Numbered from the stretch's first letter, positions 1 to 11,990 are shown. The stretch: 64,000 nucleotides of DNA from Desmodus rotundus (GCF_022682495.2 NC_071389.1:15202964-15266963); one strand, 5' to 3'. Notes: a model not told the origin generated them from the sequence alone. Made by a program: numbers and translations.

Positions 1-800
1 AACTCCTACAAGCCAAGACACACCAATCCAATTTTCAAAAGATTTAAAGCAAGCCCTTCACAGAGAAGGAAATCAAATGACTAATAAACATGTAAAGACA
101 TCCAACCTCATTGGTATTCAAGAAATTCAAGCTGTAATGTGTTGCCATTGCAAAATCACAAAGTCTAATCACAACAAGAGTCATCAGAGATTGTGGGACA
201 GCACCACATCGAACAACGGCGGTCCCAGGAGACCTTGCTTCATCCCGACCTTAAAGAGAACACATTTGCTGCTGGTGGGAGCCCAGACTGGCACGAGCTC
301 TCCGAAAACAATGTCGCCTCATAGAGAGTAGGTGACAATGTGCATTCTCTGTGAGGCGGACGTCCCATCCGTCCCGGGTACCTACTCTAGTAAACTCTTG
401 TGCCCGCACCACAGAAGACAGACGGACTGCTCGCAGCAGCTCTGTTTGTAATAGCAAAATCTGGAAACAACCGGAACGTCAATCAACTGCAGAATGCATA
501 AATAAACTGTAGCGTGTCCATATGGCAGAGAAAATAAATGAATTACAACTGCATGCGGGGACACAGCTGCATCTCAGGAACAAAATGCTGAATACGAAGA
601 GCGAGTCACAGAAGAATATGAGATTCCATTTTCATAAAGTTCAAAAATGTGAAAAGCAGGAAATATTTATTTTTAGAAACCTATCCATCTGGTTGAACTA
701 CCTCTGAGGAGTGAGGTTAGCGGATAAGATGGAGAGAGTGGCACCCAAGGACTTCAAAAATAGTGGTAGATTTATTGTTCTTAATCTAGTTGGTAGGTGA
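1..800 (+). repeat. Old L1 3' region (ORF2 end and 3' UTR)
   Basis: The start resembles the last part of L1 ORF2 (a 'cacagaagacatacaaatggctaataaacatg'-type stretch, diverged). From 420 to 640 it matches the common L1 segment for 'cataatagcaaaa-ctggaaacaacc' through 'catcaactg-agaatg-ataaataaactgt'. It continues into a diverged 3' UTR. Many stops; no coding capacity. Confidence 0.7.
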
Positions 801-1469
801 CAAGGAGGACAGGAGAAGGCAGCATTAATTCACTGATGGGAATTCTGCAAGTAAGCCCTCATTGAAAGGAGGGAAGAGAGGGCACAGGACTGTTTCATGG
901 AGAGCATTGTGAGGTAGAGAGGGGAGAACTGGGGGAAAAATGCAAAGGGAGAGTCTAGGACAATGGAAAGTGCAAAAGGCAAATTGGCAGGGAGTGGGGA
1001 ATGGAAAGGTCAACATCAATTGCCCATTAGGGTCTTTAACTGACATCAACTCAATCCTTACCAATCCCACCAGAGAGGTTTTATACCCGTTCTACAGATG
1101 AGACAACTGATACCTAGGCTGCTTGGCTGACCTGTCCTCCAAGTCTCAAATGCCCCAAGGCTGAGATCCCTCAGATCTCTTCCCCGTCTGTGCTCACTTC
1201 TGGGTGATTTCGCCCAGCCCAAAGCTCTCAACGTCACCTGTCCACTGACGCCTTCACATTGGTAGCTGCAGCCAGACCTCTCCTGGATGCCGCCATCTGG
1301 CAGCCCCAGCAGCTGCTCACCTTCTACCCTTGGAGGTCCCGTCGGCACCTCAAAATTTAATGTGTCTTAATGAGAACGTGTGATTTTTCTCAGGATAAGG
1401 GACAGCTTCTCTGCATCTCTCCCATCTCAACGACAACGGCAGCATCCGTTTATCCAGGTCTCGGGGCAA
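801..1469. other. No gene seen
   Basis: Unique-looking intergenic sequence. The open frames here are short and have no family resemblance. Confidence 0.5.
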
Positions 1470-1800
1470 CATTCTTGGGTCATCCTTGATTCCTCTCTTC
1501 CTTCAAACTCCGCATTCAATCCAGGAGCAAATTCTGCGAGCTCTCCCTTCAATTAAATCTTGAATCCAGCCCCTTCTCACCCTCTACCACATCCTCCCCA
1601 CCCTAAGACCCCATGGCCTCTCACCTGGACGTTAGCCCACAACAGTTCTTCCCATACCCACTCTTTCTCCCCTTTCCACATGTTCTCCGCCCTGCAGCTA
1701 AATGATCCCTCAGAACACGGTGCATCTGGGTGGCAGTTGCCAGGCTGCGTTCACTTTGTAAAGACGCACTGAACTTCAGGCCTATCGTTTGTGTGCTATT
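1470..1800 (+). repeat. Old LINE-like interspersed repeat (L2-type composition)
   Basis: C/T-rich sequence with phrases common in an ancient mammalian LINE family ('ctcttccttcaaactccgcattcaatccaggagcaaattc'-type, 'tctcacctggac'). The family assignment is by eye and uncertain. Confidence 0.4.
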
Positions 1801-1854
1801 TTGTCTGGATTTTATGCTTTAGTAAAGTAAAAAATGCACTTTAATTTCCTCTTC

Positions 1855-2003
1855 TTCTTCTTTTTTTTTTTTTTTTTTTTTGCATCATTACATGGGTGGA
1901 GTGCCCTTGCTCAGGCACTAGAAAGCCGGACCTTAAGGCTCCAGAAGTGATAATTCCCTCCTCTTCCTCTTCTTCCTCTTCTCTTCCCTTCCCTTCCCTT
2001 TCT
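1855..2003. repeat. Poly-T and pyrimidine microsatellite tracts
   Basis: A T run of about 20 at 1860-1881, preceded by CTTCTTCTTC, and a second CTT/CCTTCC tract at 1958-2003. The second begins about 75 bp past the T run and leads up to the minisatellite. Confidence 0.85.
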
Positions 2004-2046
2004 GAGCAAAGTAGTCAAGAGCCTCTAGGTGAGGTAAGACCAAGCT

Positions 2047-2310
2047 GGACTTCAGTCGGTGGACGGATAACCGGACTTCAATCGGTGGACAGATAACTGG
2101 ACTTCAGTAGGTGGACGGATAACTGGACTTCAGTTGGTGGACAGATAATTGGACTTTAGTAGGTGGACGGATAACTGGAATTCAGTAGGTGGACAGATAA
2201 CTGAACTTCAGTCGGTGGACGGATAACTGGACTTCAGTCAGTGGACAGATAACTGGACTTCAGTAGGTGGACGGATAACTGAAATTCAGTCGGTGGACAG
2301 ATAACTGGAC
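2047..2310. repeat. 26-bp minisatellite, 10 units, two-unit higher-order pattern
   Basis: Ten tandem copies of a 26-bp unit (GGACTTCAGTCGGTGGACGG + ATAACT). Units alternate strictly between GGACGGATAA and GGACAGATAA through all ten copies, so the real period is 52 bp x 5. Other positions vary (AGTC/AGTA/AGTT, ACTTC/AATTC). The sequence immediately after (CTGTGGTACACACAG-ACAATGGAA) is an L1 segment, and the unit resembles the L1 bases that normally precede it (GGATAAACTG). Confidence 0.92.
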
Positions 2311-3200
2311 TGTGGTACACACAGACAATGGAACATCATTCAGCACCAAAAAGAAATGAGCTCTCAAGCCATGTCCTCCCCTCCCTGGGCTTCAAGCATC
2401 TCATTCCTCTCAGAGGCCTCTGATGTACTTGGTTTCTAGAATATGCTTTCTGAACTATTCTGTGCCTATGCAGCCGTAAGTATATTACATATGTGTATCC
2501 ATATGCATATGAGAGCATCAATACTTACACTCCTGCCCCTTGCCTTAAAAACAACTTTTATTTTGGAACAGTTGGGGAATCGGTCTCCCCAATTGCTAAC
2601 ATCTTCTGTTAGTACAGCCCACTTTTCACTACCACGGAATAAGCACGGCATCGCTACTGCTCACTAGACTCCCCAGTTTCCTCTGACTTCACTAGTCTTC
2701 CATTGACTCCCATTTTCTGTTCCGGCATGCCACCCAGGACACCGCATTACGGAGGGCTGCCACGTCACCTCCGCCTCCTCCAGTCAGTGACAGAGTCGCA
2801 GCCGTTCCTTCTTTCGGATGACCTCGGCAGTCCTGAGGAGTACCAGGCAGCTCCCCCTGAGAGGAACGGGGTGCTCGAAGGACAGGGAGGGGAGGGCACT
2901 GCCCACCTCTCCCCCCTTTTGAATTCTCAGACGAATGGTGAAGAATCAAAGGTTTGGGGCTGGCTTCACAGCGCACGTGCTAAGACCGGAACAACAGATT
3001 AGCACGGCTCCTGTGGCAGGATGGCGGGCAAATCTGTGAAGCATTCCATATTTGTACTGTGTAATGGGTATAGAGTTTCAGTTCTACAAGACGAAAATGT
3101 TGTACAGATCTAGTGCACAAGGAGGTAAATAACACTACTTAACTATATACATAAAATGGTTGACAAATTTAAGGTTAAGTATTTTTTACCCCAGCAAAAG
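2311..3200 (+). repeat. Diverged L1 pieces
   Basis: 2311-2370 is the L1 'acaatggaacatcattcagca' region. 2560-2900 resembles another old L1-associated repeat (mixed match). 3040-3200 is an L1 3' UTR end ('gggtatagagtttcagtt-tacaaga', then '-aaaatggttgacaaatttaaggttaagtattttttacc'). No intact frame. Confidence 0.55.
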
Positions 3201-4879
3201 AGAGTTCTGAAGCAAAAGTAACAAAATGTTAGTATCTGTTCCAAGACCTTATCTGAATTATTGTGTTCTGTAAGTGTCTGCATATTTGAAAAACTAAAAT
3301 CTCAGGCAAAGGATTTTGTGTGTGCAAAGGCCCTGAGGCAGGATAAAGCACAGCCAGTGTGGGTTAGAGAGCAGAAAGCAGAGGACTAGGTGGCACAGGA
3401 TGAGAGAATTAGGTGGGGACTCGATCATAGGGCCACAGAAGACAACACCCTTCCCACACATTCCACAGGCTTCCACCCGGCCAGCCTACATGCATTCCTT
3501 CCTCAAGCACTAACAGGGATCATGAGTTGGCCTCCCAGCCCGGCAGTGCCAGCTTCCGCCCCGGCCCTGCTCTATCCTAAGCATGACAAGCTCATTGTTC
3601 CCTTCCCCTGAAGGTTGCTTTCCCTCCCAGAGGCAGTTCTGAGCCAACAGGTTTCTGTGGGCAGATGCCCCAGGGGAGGGTTCACAAAGACACACTGTCT
3701 GGGGCGCCTCCTGGCCCAGCAGAGCAGGATCCTCGCCTGATCCTCCAGTCTCCACATCAAAGAGGGGAGTTCAAAGCTCCCAGCAGCCACCCACAGCACA
3801 CAGCCCAGCCCTGGTGTTGTGGCGCATTTCACCCCTCGGAGGTGAGGAGTGTGGCCAGGGCAGGACACTGGCAGTAGCTGGTAGGCGCTAGCGGGATGGT
3901 CATCAGGAGAAGCGCCAAGCCACGGGGCCCCAGCATCTCCGTGTGCCCAGCGCACCGCGAGGAAGGCAGGGTCGGCACTGATGTGCTCGAGATAAGTCAG
4001 GTATGCCGAGGGCACACAGCAGACCTGGACCCTCAGACTCCCTGTCCAAGGCCCCTCCCAGAAGCACAAGTGCTTCTTAGTCCGACTAATGCAGACACCA
4101 GGGCCAGGCCTCCCGATTACACTCCTTAGTAGCTAGGCTCTTTGGGCAGACAATGGCTTCCTGACCTTGACCTCCCAAGGGTACAAAGTATAGTGTCAGG
4201 CACATTCAACAGACAGTAGCTCTTTTTACTGTGACACCCTAGAAAAACCCACCAGAGATTTGTTACTAATGACCAACACCTCCACCAGGCAGCATTGCTC
4301 CGGCTGATGCAGGAGGGGGTTGAGGGCAGCAGAGGGGCAGAGCGGCCCCTGAGCAGGCCAAGCTGTGGTGGGCTGACCAGGGCCTCTAAGAGAACCCTCT
4401 GGGAGAGACCGCCAGCCCCGCCCCAGGCTCACTAGTTTTGCTGGGATTAAATGCAGTCAGAGCCACAGAGAAGGTGGTGGGAGCCAGGGGAGCTGGGTCC
4501 ATTCCCACCCTGATTACAATGCCCCACGCTACTCTGGGTGGGTCCCTTCCTTTCTGAGCCTCGTGGGGGGTTTTGTTGCTGCTGCTGCTGGTGGTGGTGG
4601 TGGTGGGTTTTTTTTTAATCAGCAACATGAAGTTTGGACTTCATGAAATTAAAGGTCCCTTCAAAACTAAGGTCCTATGAATATATTTTATTCTTCCTAA
4701 AATAGATAGGTAGACAGAGGTGGGTGGATAGGACCTGAGTAACAACAGGTGTCAGACTTGTCTGAAACCTCCGTCCCATAGCCTTCCCACCTCCGTAGGC
4801 AGCCCCTCTATTCTCCCAGACAGCAGGGCTACTGCTTTGGAACCCACCCTCCTTGGCCTTTTTTTAATCCCCCTGATTA
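3201..4879. other. No gene seen; simple repeat at 4572-4606
   Basis: Intergenic, fairly GC-rich. It has a (GCT)n(GGT)n microsatellite at about 4572-4606. The open frame at 3572-4069 (minus) has no recognisable domain, no Kozak support and no splice context, and is taken as chance. Confidence 0.55.
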
Positions 4880-5320
4880 GCGAGTGTGATGGTCATTCTT
4901 GTGTGCCATCTTGACAGGCCACAGGGCACTCTGATTAAACGTCATTTCTGGGTGTTTCTGTGAAAGTGTTTCCCCCCTATGTGGGTGGGCAGCACCCAGT
5001 GGATTGAGGGCCTGAAGAACAAAAGGTGGAGGAAAAAGGACTTTGCCCCTTTTTTCCTGCCTCACCGGTGGAGCTGGGACATCTCGTCTCATCTTCTCCT
5101 GCCCGCAGACTGGGGTTCACACCCTCGGCTCTCTGGTTCTCAGGCATCCACACATGGACTCAGTCACAACAGCGATGACTTCCCTGTGTCTCCAGCTTGC
5201 AGATGGTGGATCGTGGGAATTCTCAGCCTCCACATTTCCGTGTGTATGTGTATGTGTGTGCGTGTGTCCTGGTGCTTCTGCTTCTCTGGAGAATCCTGCC
5301 CCATACGGCAAGTCCGGCTG
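4880..5320 (+). repeat. Ancient interspersed repeat with a (TG)n tract
   Basis: It has the frame of a widespread mammalian repeat ('cttgacaggccacagggcactc', 'ctgggtgtttctgtga', 'gcttgcagatggtggatcgtgggaattctcagcctcca'). The same family occurs in the opposite orientation at 8110-8440. A TG-rich run lies at 5240-5268. I do not name the family. Confidence 0.5.
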
Positions 5321-5339
5321 GTTTACCTTTGCACGACAG

Positions 5340-5520
5340 GTAACACGTGTCAGATGTGCTGTGTGCCAGGGCCTGTTCTAAACACTTCCCGTATTAGGGC
5401 ATTAATCCTCACAATGACTCTGTGACGTAGGTACTCTCACCCCCATCCTACAGAGGAGGAAACTAAGGCATGGAGAGGTTAAGTGACTCTGCGTGATGGC
5501 GCTGAGGTTCGGAGGCAGGC
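5340..5520 (+). repeat. MIR SINE
   Basis: MIR core: 'gtgccagggcctgttctaaacactt', 'attaatcctcacaatgac', then 'cagaggaggaaactaaggcatggagaggttaagtga'-type sequence (quoted in parts; diverged). Confidence 0.85.
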
Positions 5521-6225
5521 CACAAGGCCCAATGTGGGCTTCAAGACTATCGCACACTGCCTTCCAGGGCCTTCTAGCCACCTCGTCACCATAGCTCCGG
5601 CCCCCACACCACTCTCTCCCATCAATCCCCTCACTGGACCCCCCGCTGCCCCCTCACCCGACCCCTCACCAGCACCCCTTAGAATTATTCCCAGCCAAGC
5701 AGCAGAGAGCCCTTTTAAAAGGGAGGTCAGGTCCCATCGCACCTTCATCCAAAGCCTGCAGGGGTCCCCACGCCACTCAGAGATGAAGCCGAAACGCCAT
5801 GACCTGCGGGTGCTACGAGATCCACCCTCCACTCCCCACGTCTCGCCCCCACGTCAGCCACACTGCCCTCCCTGCTCAACACACCCAGAGGCCTTTGCAC
5901 TTGCCTGTGCGTTCCCTCTGCCTGGAATAGCTTTCTTCAGTTCCCACCCAGCTCAGGCCATCACTTACCAACGAAGTCTTCCCCGAGAACCCTACTTAAA
6001 ATGTCAGCTGGCCCCAGCACCCCCACCCTTCCTAGCCCTTTCTGTCACAGCACCTCATCACAGCACACTCATCATCTGTGGCCTGTCTCTCTCCCCACTA
6101 GACAAAACCCTCCACAAAGGCAGGACCTGGGCTGGTTTGTTTGCTGCTGTATCCCCTGGGCTCAGAACACTCCCTTATCATAGGTGCTTAATAAATACGT
6201 GCTGAATAAATGAATGAACACAGGA
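5521..6225 (+). repeat. L2-like LINE 3' region (holds a 240-codon chance ORF)
   Basis: Proline- and serine-rich open frame 5483-6205 has no initiation or domain support. Its DNA carries ancient LINE phrases: 'cctttgcacttgcctgtgcgttccctctgcctggaa' and the 3' end 'ggtgcttaataaatacgtgctgaataaatgaatga', typical of L2-type 3' ends. Treated as a repeat. Confidence 0.6.
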
Positions 6226-7084
6226 CTAAATGAAGTTCCTCCAGGTACAACTGCAGTCCTATGGGAGCTCAGAGCTGATGTTAGTGAGGCTGGGGATGGA
6301 AGCATCACGCAGTCGGAGGGAAAGTCTGGACAGGCTTCCTGGAGAAGTTTTGGTCTGAGCTGGGCCAGCTGGCTTTGCCAAGAGACTTAAGCACCGCTAC
6401 ACAAAACACCCACACCACCACCAGTAGGGGTCAAGCTGAGGAGGGTGGCAAAGGCGGGGGGCGGTCCCCGGGATGCTCTCTCTGGCTGACTGATAAACTC
6501 AAGTGGGTCAGCCCTGCAGAATGGGTTCCAGGTTTTCCTTCAGCCACATTGCAAATGACCACATGCGGTACACCTTCTTGGAAGCCCACGAATATTCAAA
6601 ACCACAATGTGAAATCTACAAAGCCCCAGCTCTGCCATTCTGGGTCCTGTGATCAGTTCCAACATTCTCGAGGAGGGGGACATCAGGAAACTGAGACAGG
6701 AAGTGGGACTGGTGCTGTAAGGGAACACGTGATTAAAGACGGGCGTCCAGGACCGTAAGAGGCCAAAGCACAAGAGAGGCCCAGCTGGGCTGGAGCGCTT
6801 GAAGAAGGCGCCCCATGGCCCGTCTGAATTCAGACTAGAAATTGCTGAAGCCACAAGGACATTGATGTTGGCTTAAGTTAAGTTCAAAGAAAGGAAATCC
6901 CAGGACTGGTTTAATGGCTCCAAAAGGACTTTGCTCCTTTTCCCCTTCCTTTCCGTCACCCTCAGCTGATCAGCTCTCAGCTTTTGACTGAATTCTTACT
7001 ACTTTGCAGTGGTAATACGGCTGCCACCGCTTCACCTCTTCCCACAACTCTGTCCAAGGCAGGAACAGAGGCCCACGTCCATTG
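6226..7084. other. No gene seen
   Basis: Intergenic. No repeat or exon recognised with confidence. Confidence 0.5.
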
Positions 7085-7600
7085 TGGATAAAAAATTATG
7101 ATGCATTCGTAACATGGAAATCCCACAGCAATTAATAAAATAAAAGAATGACGAGTCACCCTAAGTAACAGCATGGATAATGCTGTTCACCAGAAGAAGC
7201 CCAACGTTGGGGGTATTAGAACGTTGGAAAGGGAGGCCATTTATGTGTCGGGCAGGAGGGGGTATGTGAGAAGTCTCTGTACCTTCCTCTCAATTTTGCT
7301 GCGAACCTAAAACTGCTCTTTAAAAAAATGTCTTTAAAAATAAAGAAGCCAAACGCAAATGAAGGTATCCTGGGTGAGGCCTCTCATACGGGCAGATGAA
7401 GCGAATCTGTGGCTGTACTCTTGCCTCTGGTAGGAGCTATTCCCGGGAGGGGCACGTGGGAGCCTTCTAGGGTGCTGGAAATGTTTTACAGTTTGATCTG
7501 AGTAGCAGTTATGTGGACATATATGCAAAAATGCACCAAGATGTGTGTTTATATCTCAAGTTTTTAAAAATCAAAGTGGTGAAAGGAAAGGGGGCCATGG
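7085..7600 (+). repeat. Two L1 3' ends in tandem
   Basis: 7085-7345 ends in the well-known L1 3' UTR wording 'tctctgtaccttcctctcaa-ttttgctg-gaacctaaaactgctct' plus A-rich tail. 7370-7580 is a second, more diverged L1 3' end ('gggtgctggaaatgttttac'). Confidence 0.7.
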
Positions 7601-8059
7601 GCCTCATCATCCACCGCGTGGGCTTCTCTGATCAGGGGATAACTTTCCCAAAGGCTCCAGCAGCTTTCCCCAGTTCTGGTCTCTTGGGCCAGAACTGGGT
7701 CACATGGACACCCCACTACCCATCACCAGCCAAGGGCGGTGGAAGTGCCGTGACTGGGCAAGACCAGTCACAATCCAGTCCCTGGAGCTGGGCACTCTAC
7801 GGCCGGACCCAAGCCAGGCATCAGTTACAAAAGAAGATGGGTGAGGGCTGTTGGGTGGGCAGCCAACAGCGTCTGCCACACATGCCGTCAGCCCCAAGAA
7901 GAAGTGAACGTCCATCCAGGCCGGGACCATCAAAGGGAAACCAGCTGCTGCTCCTTGGGCGTTCCCGCGTGTGCTGTGCGAAGCTCCGAGAGGATGCTCT
8001 CCTGCCTCTTCAACATGGCGGCAAGTGAGGGAGATGCCCAGAAATGACGAGGGAGGAAG
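7601..8059. other. No gene seen
   Basis: GC-rich intergenic sequence. The 171-codon frame (7513-8028, plus) begins inside the L1 3' end and has no domain or splice context. Confidence 0.5.
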
Positions 8060-8450
8060 GCCCAGGATTTATTGCCAGAAACCAGTTATATTCAGGGTTA
8101 TAGGGTGGATGGATGGGTAGATGAATTTATCTTAAAGAATTGGCTCACACATTATGGGGACAGGCAAATCCAAAATCTATAGGACAACAGTCTAGAATCT
8201 TCTAAGAGATTGGAAACTCAGGCAGGAGTTGATGCTGCGGCCTCGGGGAAGAATTCCTCCACTTCTTTTGCTACCCACACTATCCTACCCACACTATCGA
8301 GGGTAATCTCCTTCATGTAAAGGCAGCTGATTAACCACATCTGTCAACCACATTTACAAAACCCCTTCACAGCTAGATTAGTGTTTGATTAAATAATTGG
8401 GTAAAAACTAGAGCCCAGCCACGCTGACACCTAATGCTGACCGTCAGCCT
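8060..8450 (-). repeat. Ancient interspersed repeat, inverse copy of the 4880 family
   Basis: 'aagaattggctcacacattatgg', 'gaaactcaggcaggag-ttgatgc' and 'gagggtaatctccttcatgtaaa-' correspond to the reverse of the element at 4880-5260. Includes a short local duplication 'ctacccacactatc' at 8270-8300. Confidence 0.45.
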
Positions 8451-10174
8451 TAACTGTGCTTCCCTTAGCTCCCTCCCTCCTCGTCCTTATCTGAGCTCAC
8501 ATGGCCCCAGAATTAACCTCCAAACAGTGGCATTTCCATGGTTAAGATCTCCAGGGGCCTCACCCCATAGGGCTCCACACTGGGGTGGCGGAAGGATGTA
8601 ACTAGAAAGGTGTTTCTATCCGGAACCTGGAAGAAGAGACCCCCGACTTGGCCAAATCAGCCACAAAAACCTGAAAAAGAAAAGAAAAACCTGGTCCCCA
8701 GATCAGCTGATCTTTCTCTGGGTTCTTGGTGTTTTCTGCTCCATGGATTCCTTGGTATTCGCTGTCTCTCATAAACATATTTCTGTGATAGATACTGTAA
8801 ATCTGCTTCATTTGAAATTCACAGTTAATGACCTATTCCCTCGTATTCAGGAAACAGAGCGAGGTTCCGGCTTTTAAAGCCAGGAGTTTACTAGCCAGGA
8901 TATGACAAGTATTACGAAGTATAGGCCTGCTCTAAAAGCACTTAAGGAACAGTCTCTGTCAGAAATTTCAAGAATACCTTCAAATAACATCATTTATCTG
9001 TCAGGAGGCCAAGGTGGTGGGGAGTGATGGTAGGTGGAGAGTAAATGAGTATTTGATCAAATCCATACCTTCAGCTCCTCAAGCGGAGGATAAATATTTT
9101 CTAACCCTGCTCACTCTGGAAAGATTTGTGTGCACACTTGCGTGAGCCGGGGGGTGTGCATGGGTGCAAGTGCGTGCAAGCACACATGGGCACCGAGACC
9201 CCATCCGTTCCGTCCGCCAGCCCCCATGGCTGACACAAAACCAACTCCACCATAATCTGAACTATGCAATCAGGGAGTAATTTAATAAAACGAGTATCGC
9301 TCATTTCGGGTCGGCCCACTTAACTGAAATCCAAAGCCAGCTCTGGAGTAAATCGGGCTGTGGACAAATCGATTAGGCCCATCCACACTTTCTCATTTTC
9401 AATAGAGTCAGGGCTTAACCAGGTTAACTTCTGTTAAGCACATTACCCAGGTACTCTCCTCTTACCAGCCCAGTGATTTTGTGTCAGGCCTGAAGGATTG
9501 TAATTGCAATCCAGCGAGACGCCAAATGAACAGGATGATTTACCGAGGGCCACGGAGCAGGCCGCTTCCTACCTGCCGGCCGCCAGGGCAGGAACCCCCC
9601 CCTCCGTGGCTCTTGTCCTAACAGTCCCGGAGTCCCGAACACGGCGCCAGGCGAGAGGCCGTTCTGGGGACAACAGGACGCTGCTGCCTTTAGAGCCCCA
9701 TTCCATGGTCCTGTCCAAGCCTGGGGGTGGGGGGAAGAGGGCCTCTTTGTTCCCAGGAACAGACTGAGGAGGGTGGGGCTTCCGGGAACCCGCTTGGGTG
9801 CTCCAGGTCCTTCCGAGTCCTGCCCAGTCCTCCCTAACTGTTGTGCAGGGAACATTCTGGCCCGACTTTCCTGTGTCCTCTGGACCTCAAAACTCAAGGG
9901 GACAGGCCCAGTGCTCCCACCTCAGGCCCCACCTCACTTTCCCAGCCTGCTCTCCCCTCTGCTCTCTTTGGGCCTGACTCCCACACACCCTGTGGCTGCC
10001 TCACCTGCCCACATCCCAGTCCCCTCATCTGCTGACTGAGTGTGACAAGGGCTCCTGCTCACACGGTTCTAAAGACAAAGCCTGGGGAGCAGCCCCCCAC
10101 CCCCAGTGCCTGGCATGTGGTGAGCCTTCTATGAATGTCAACTGTAGTCATTTTTCTTAAGACGAGAAGTGGCA
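8451..10174. other. No gene seen
   Basis: Intergenic, CpG-richer at 9500-9700. Nothing with exon features. The antisense frames at 9484-9897 lack any recognisable domain. Confidence 0.5.
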
Positions 10175-10470
10175 AGGGACAGACGGTAATTGGTGCTGGC
10201 GAGGATGGGGAGAAATTACAACCCTCGATCACTGCTGGTGGGCATGTATGATGGTACAGCCACTTTGGAAACCAGTTTCTTAAAAGAGTTAAACATGCAT
10301 TTATCACATGGCCCAGCAATTCTCACTGGTAGGTAGTTGCCCAAGAGAAATGTCACGTCCACACAAAGGCTTGTACATGAATGTTGAGAGCAGCTTTGTT
10401 CATAATAGCACAGAACTGGAAACAATCCAGGCATCTGTTGACAAATAACTGGATAAACGAAGTTTACTAT
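10175..10470 (+). repeat. L1 3' portion, left part, interrupted by mariner
   Basis: Clear L1 wording: 'gctggcgaggatggggagaa', 'actgctggtgggcatgtatgatggtacagccactttggaaacc', 'cccagcaattctcac', 'aactggaaacaatccaggca' (quoted in parts). It continues at 11044-11430 after the mariner. Confidence 0.85.
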
Positions 10471-11043
10471 GCGAGGAGGGACCCAGAAAAAGACCCTGGA
10501 ATTATCTTCTGTAGGGCGGGCCCCTTGTAGTACAGGCTCCCCCTGCTAGGTGAATGTTCAAGGAACCCATCTGTATCAGTGTACCAGCTGGTGTTGTTGT
10601 GAGAGGCTGTGTCCAGCTTCAGTGAATTTTTTTGAAGACTCAATGCCTTTGCCCATTTCATGATGGGTGACTTACAAGGGCACCTGCCCACACTGCACTG
10701 GGTGTTCAGCAGTTTTCGACCAAAAATGGCATGACCCCCATGCCCCACCCTCCCTATTCACCCGATCTCTCCCCAAGCAACTTTTTTTTGTTTCCCTGGG
10801 TGAAAAAAGTCATCGAAGGGAAACATTTTGCCAATGTGGAGGAGGTGAAACAAAAAATGGCAGAAGCACCAAAAGGCATCAAAATCAACGAGTTCAAAAA
10901 CCGTTTTGAGCAGTGGGAAAAAAGTCTTGATAAGTGTATTGCATCAACTGGAGAGTAATTTGAAGGTGACTGAAGTTTAAACATGTAAGAATAAATACAC
11001 AGTTTTTTATAAATAAATTCTGGGATTTGGGGGTCCCCCTCAC
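10471..11043 (+). mobile_element. Internally deleted mariner transposon nested in L1
   Basis: Imperfect terminal inverted repeats are visible: GAGGAGGGACCC at the left end and GGGTCCCCCTCA at the right end. Between them lies the C-terminal half of a mariner transposase: a degraded copy of the 'HHDNAPAHTAL' motif near 10660, then NGM-like sequence followed by PPYSPDLSPSNFFLFPWVKK (final catalytic Asp of the DD34D triad), EEVKQKMAEAPKGIKINEF and FEQWEKSLDKCIA. The reading frame has stops, and the N-terminal DNA-binding part is deleted (about 570 bp against about 1.3 kb for a full element). It is not autonomous. Confidence 0.88.
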
Positions 11044-11430
11044 ATCCTTCCTATTTTGCAGTAAATAGAAATGAAGAACCAACCACCTGCTGTGACATGA
11101 CTAACCCACAAAACCGTCATGCTCAGTGAAAGGAGCTGGACGCACGAGACCACAGAGGGCATGACCCCACTCACACGCCACGCCCAGAGAGGCCAGTGCA
11201 CAGAGGCAGAAAGCAGAGTGGTGGTTGCTTTGGGCTCAGAACGGGGAAAAAGGTTAGCTATGAATGGGCATTAGGGGTCTTCCTGAGGTGACAAGAGTGT
11301 CCTGAAACTCAATGGTGGTGACAGTGGCACGGCTCAGTATAAATTTACTAAAAGCACTGAACTGTACACATAAGATGGGTACATTTTATAGATTGTAAAT
11401 CATGCCTCAATACAGTTGTTTAAAAACTTT
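11044..11430 (+). repeat. L1 3' UTR, right part
   Basis: Continues the L1 of 10175-10470: 'gaggcagaaagcagagtggtggttgc', 'ctgaaactcaatggtggtgac', 'aaagcactgaactgtacac', 'tgtaaatcatgcctcaatac' and a final A-rich tail. Confidence 0.85.
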
Positions 11431-11849
11431 AAAACAAGAAAGAAAATGAGAGAGAGAGAGGCTGGAAACTGCCACTTACACAGAAGGCTGCAGCCTTAGC
11501 TGGATTTGCGTTTGTTTGTTTGTTTTGCCAACGCAGGGGAACAAGCTTTTGTTGGGACGGAAATGCGGGGCAGCATATGAGATGCTGGTATAAATCACCC
11601 AGAGCAGGGCCCAGCGGCATGTTGGGAGTGACAGCAGGCATCACCCATACCGTGTCAGCTCTCTTTAATTGCAGGGCTCTCCTAGAAGGGGAAAGACTTA
11701 AGGGGGCTGGGGATACAACTGACCTTTTACAGTCACTACCTGACCTCTGGACGTTCAACACGTGAAATGCCCATAAAAACCCTTTGTCAGTGGGAACCGA
11801 ATAGAACTTCAGCTCTGCAGGCACTGCTTGCTTATTGAGCCTCTTCCCT
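11431..11849. other. No gene seen
   Basis: Intergenic; short GA tract at 11448-11462. Confidence 0.5.
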
Positions 11850-11990
11850 GTGAACAAGTGATGAATCCGGGCCTCAGTTTCTTCCTCTGTAAAATGGGAT
11901 AATAGTATCAGCAACCTGATAGGCTTACTGTAAGGATTACCTGAGTTAACACAGAGAAAGTGCTTAGAACAGGGCTGGGCACATAGCAAT
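11850..11990 (-). repeat. MIR SINE
   Basis: Reverse MIR: 'gggcctcagtttcttcctctgtaaaatgggata-', 'acagggctgggcacatagc'. Confidence 0.85.

Noticed and set aside
2047..2310. CRISPR-like array
   Set aside because: Units are contiguous without spacers and the genome is mammalian; it is a minisatellite.
5483..6205. 240-codon open frame, plus strand
   Set aside because: Low-complexity P/S/T-rich translation over L2-like repeat DNA; overlaps an equally open minus frame; no domain, Kozak or splice support.
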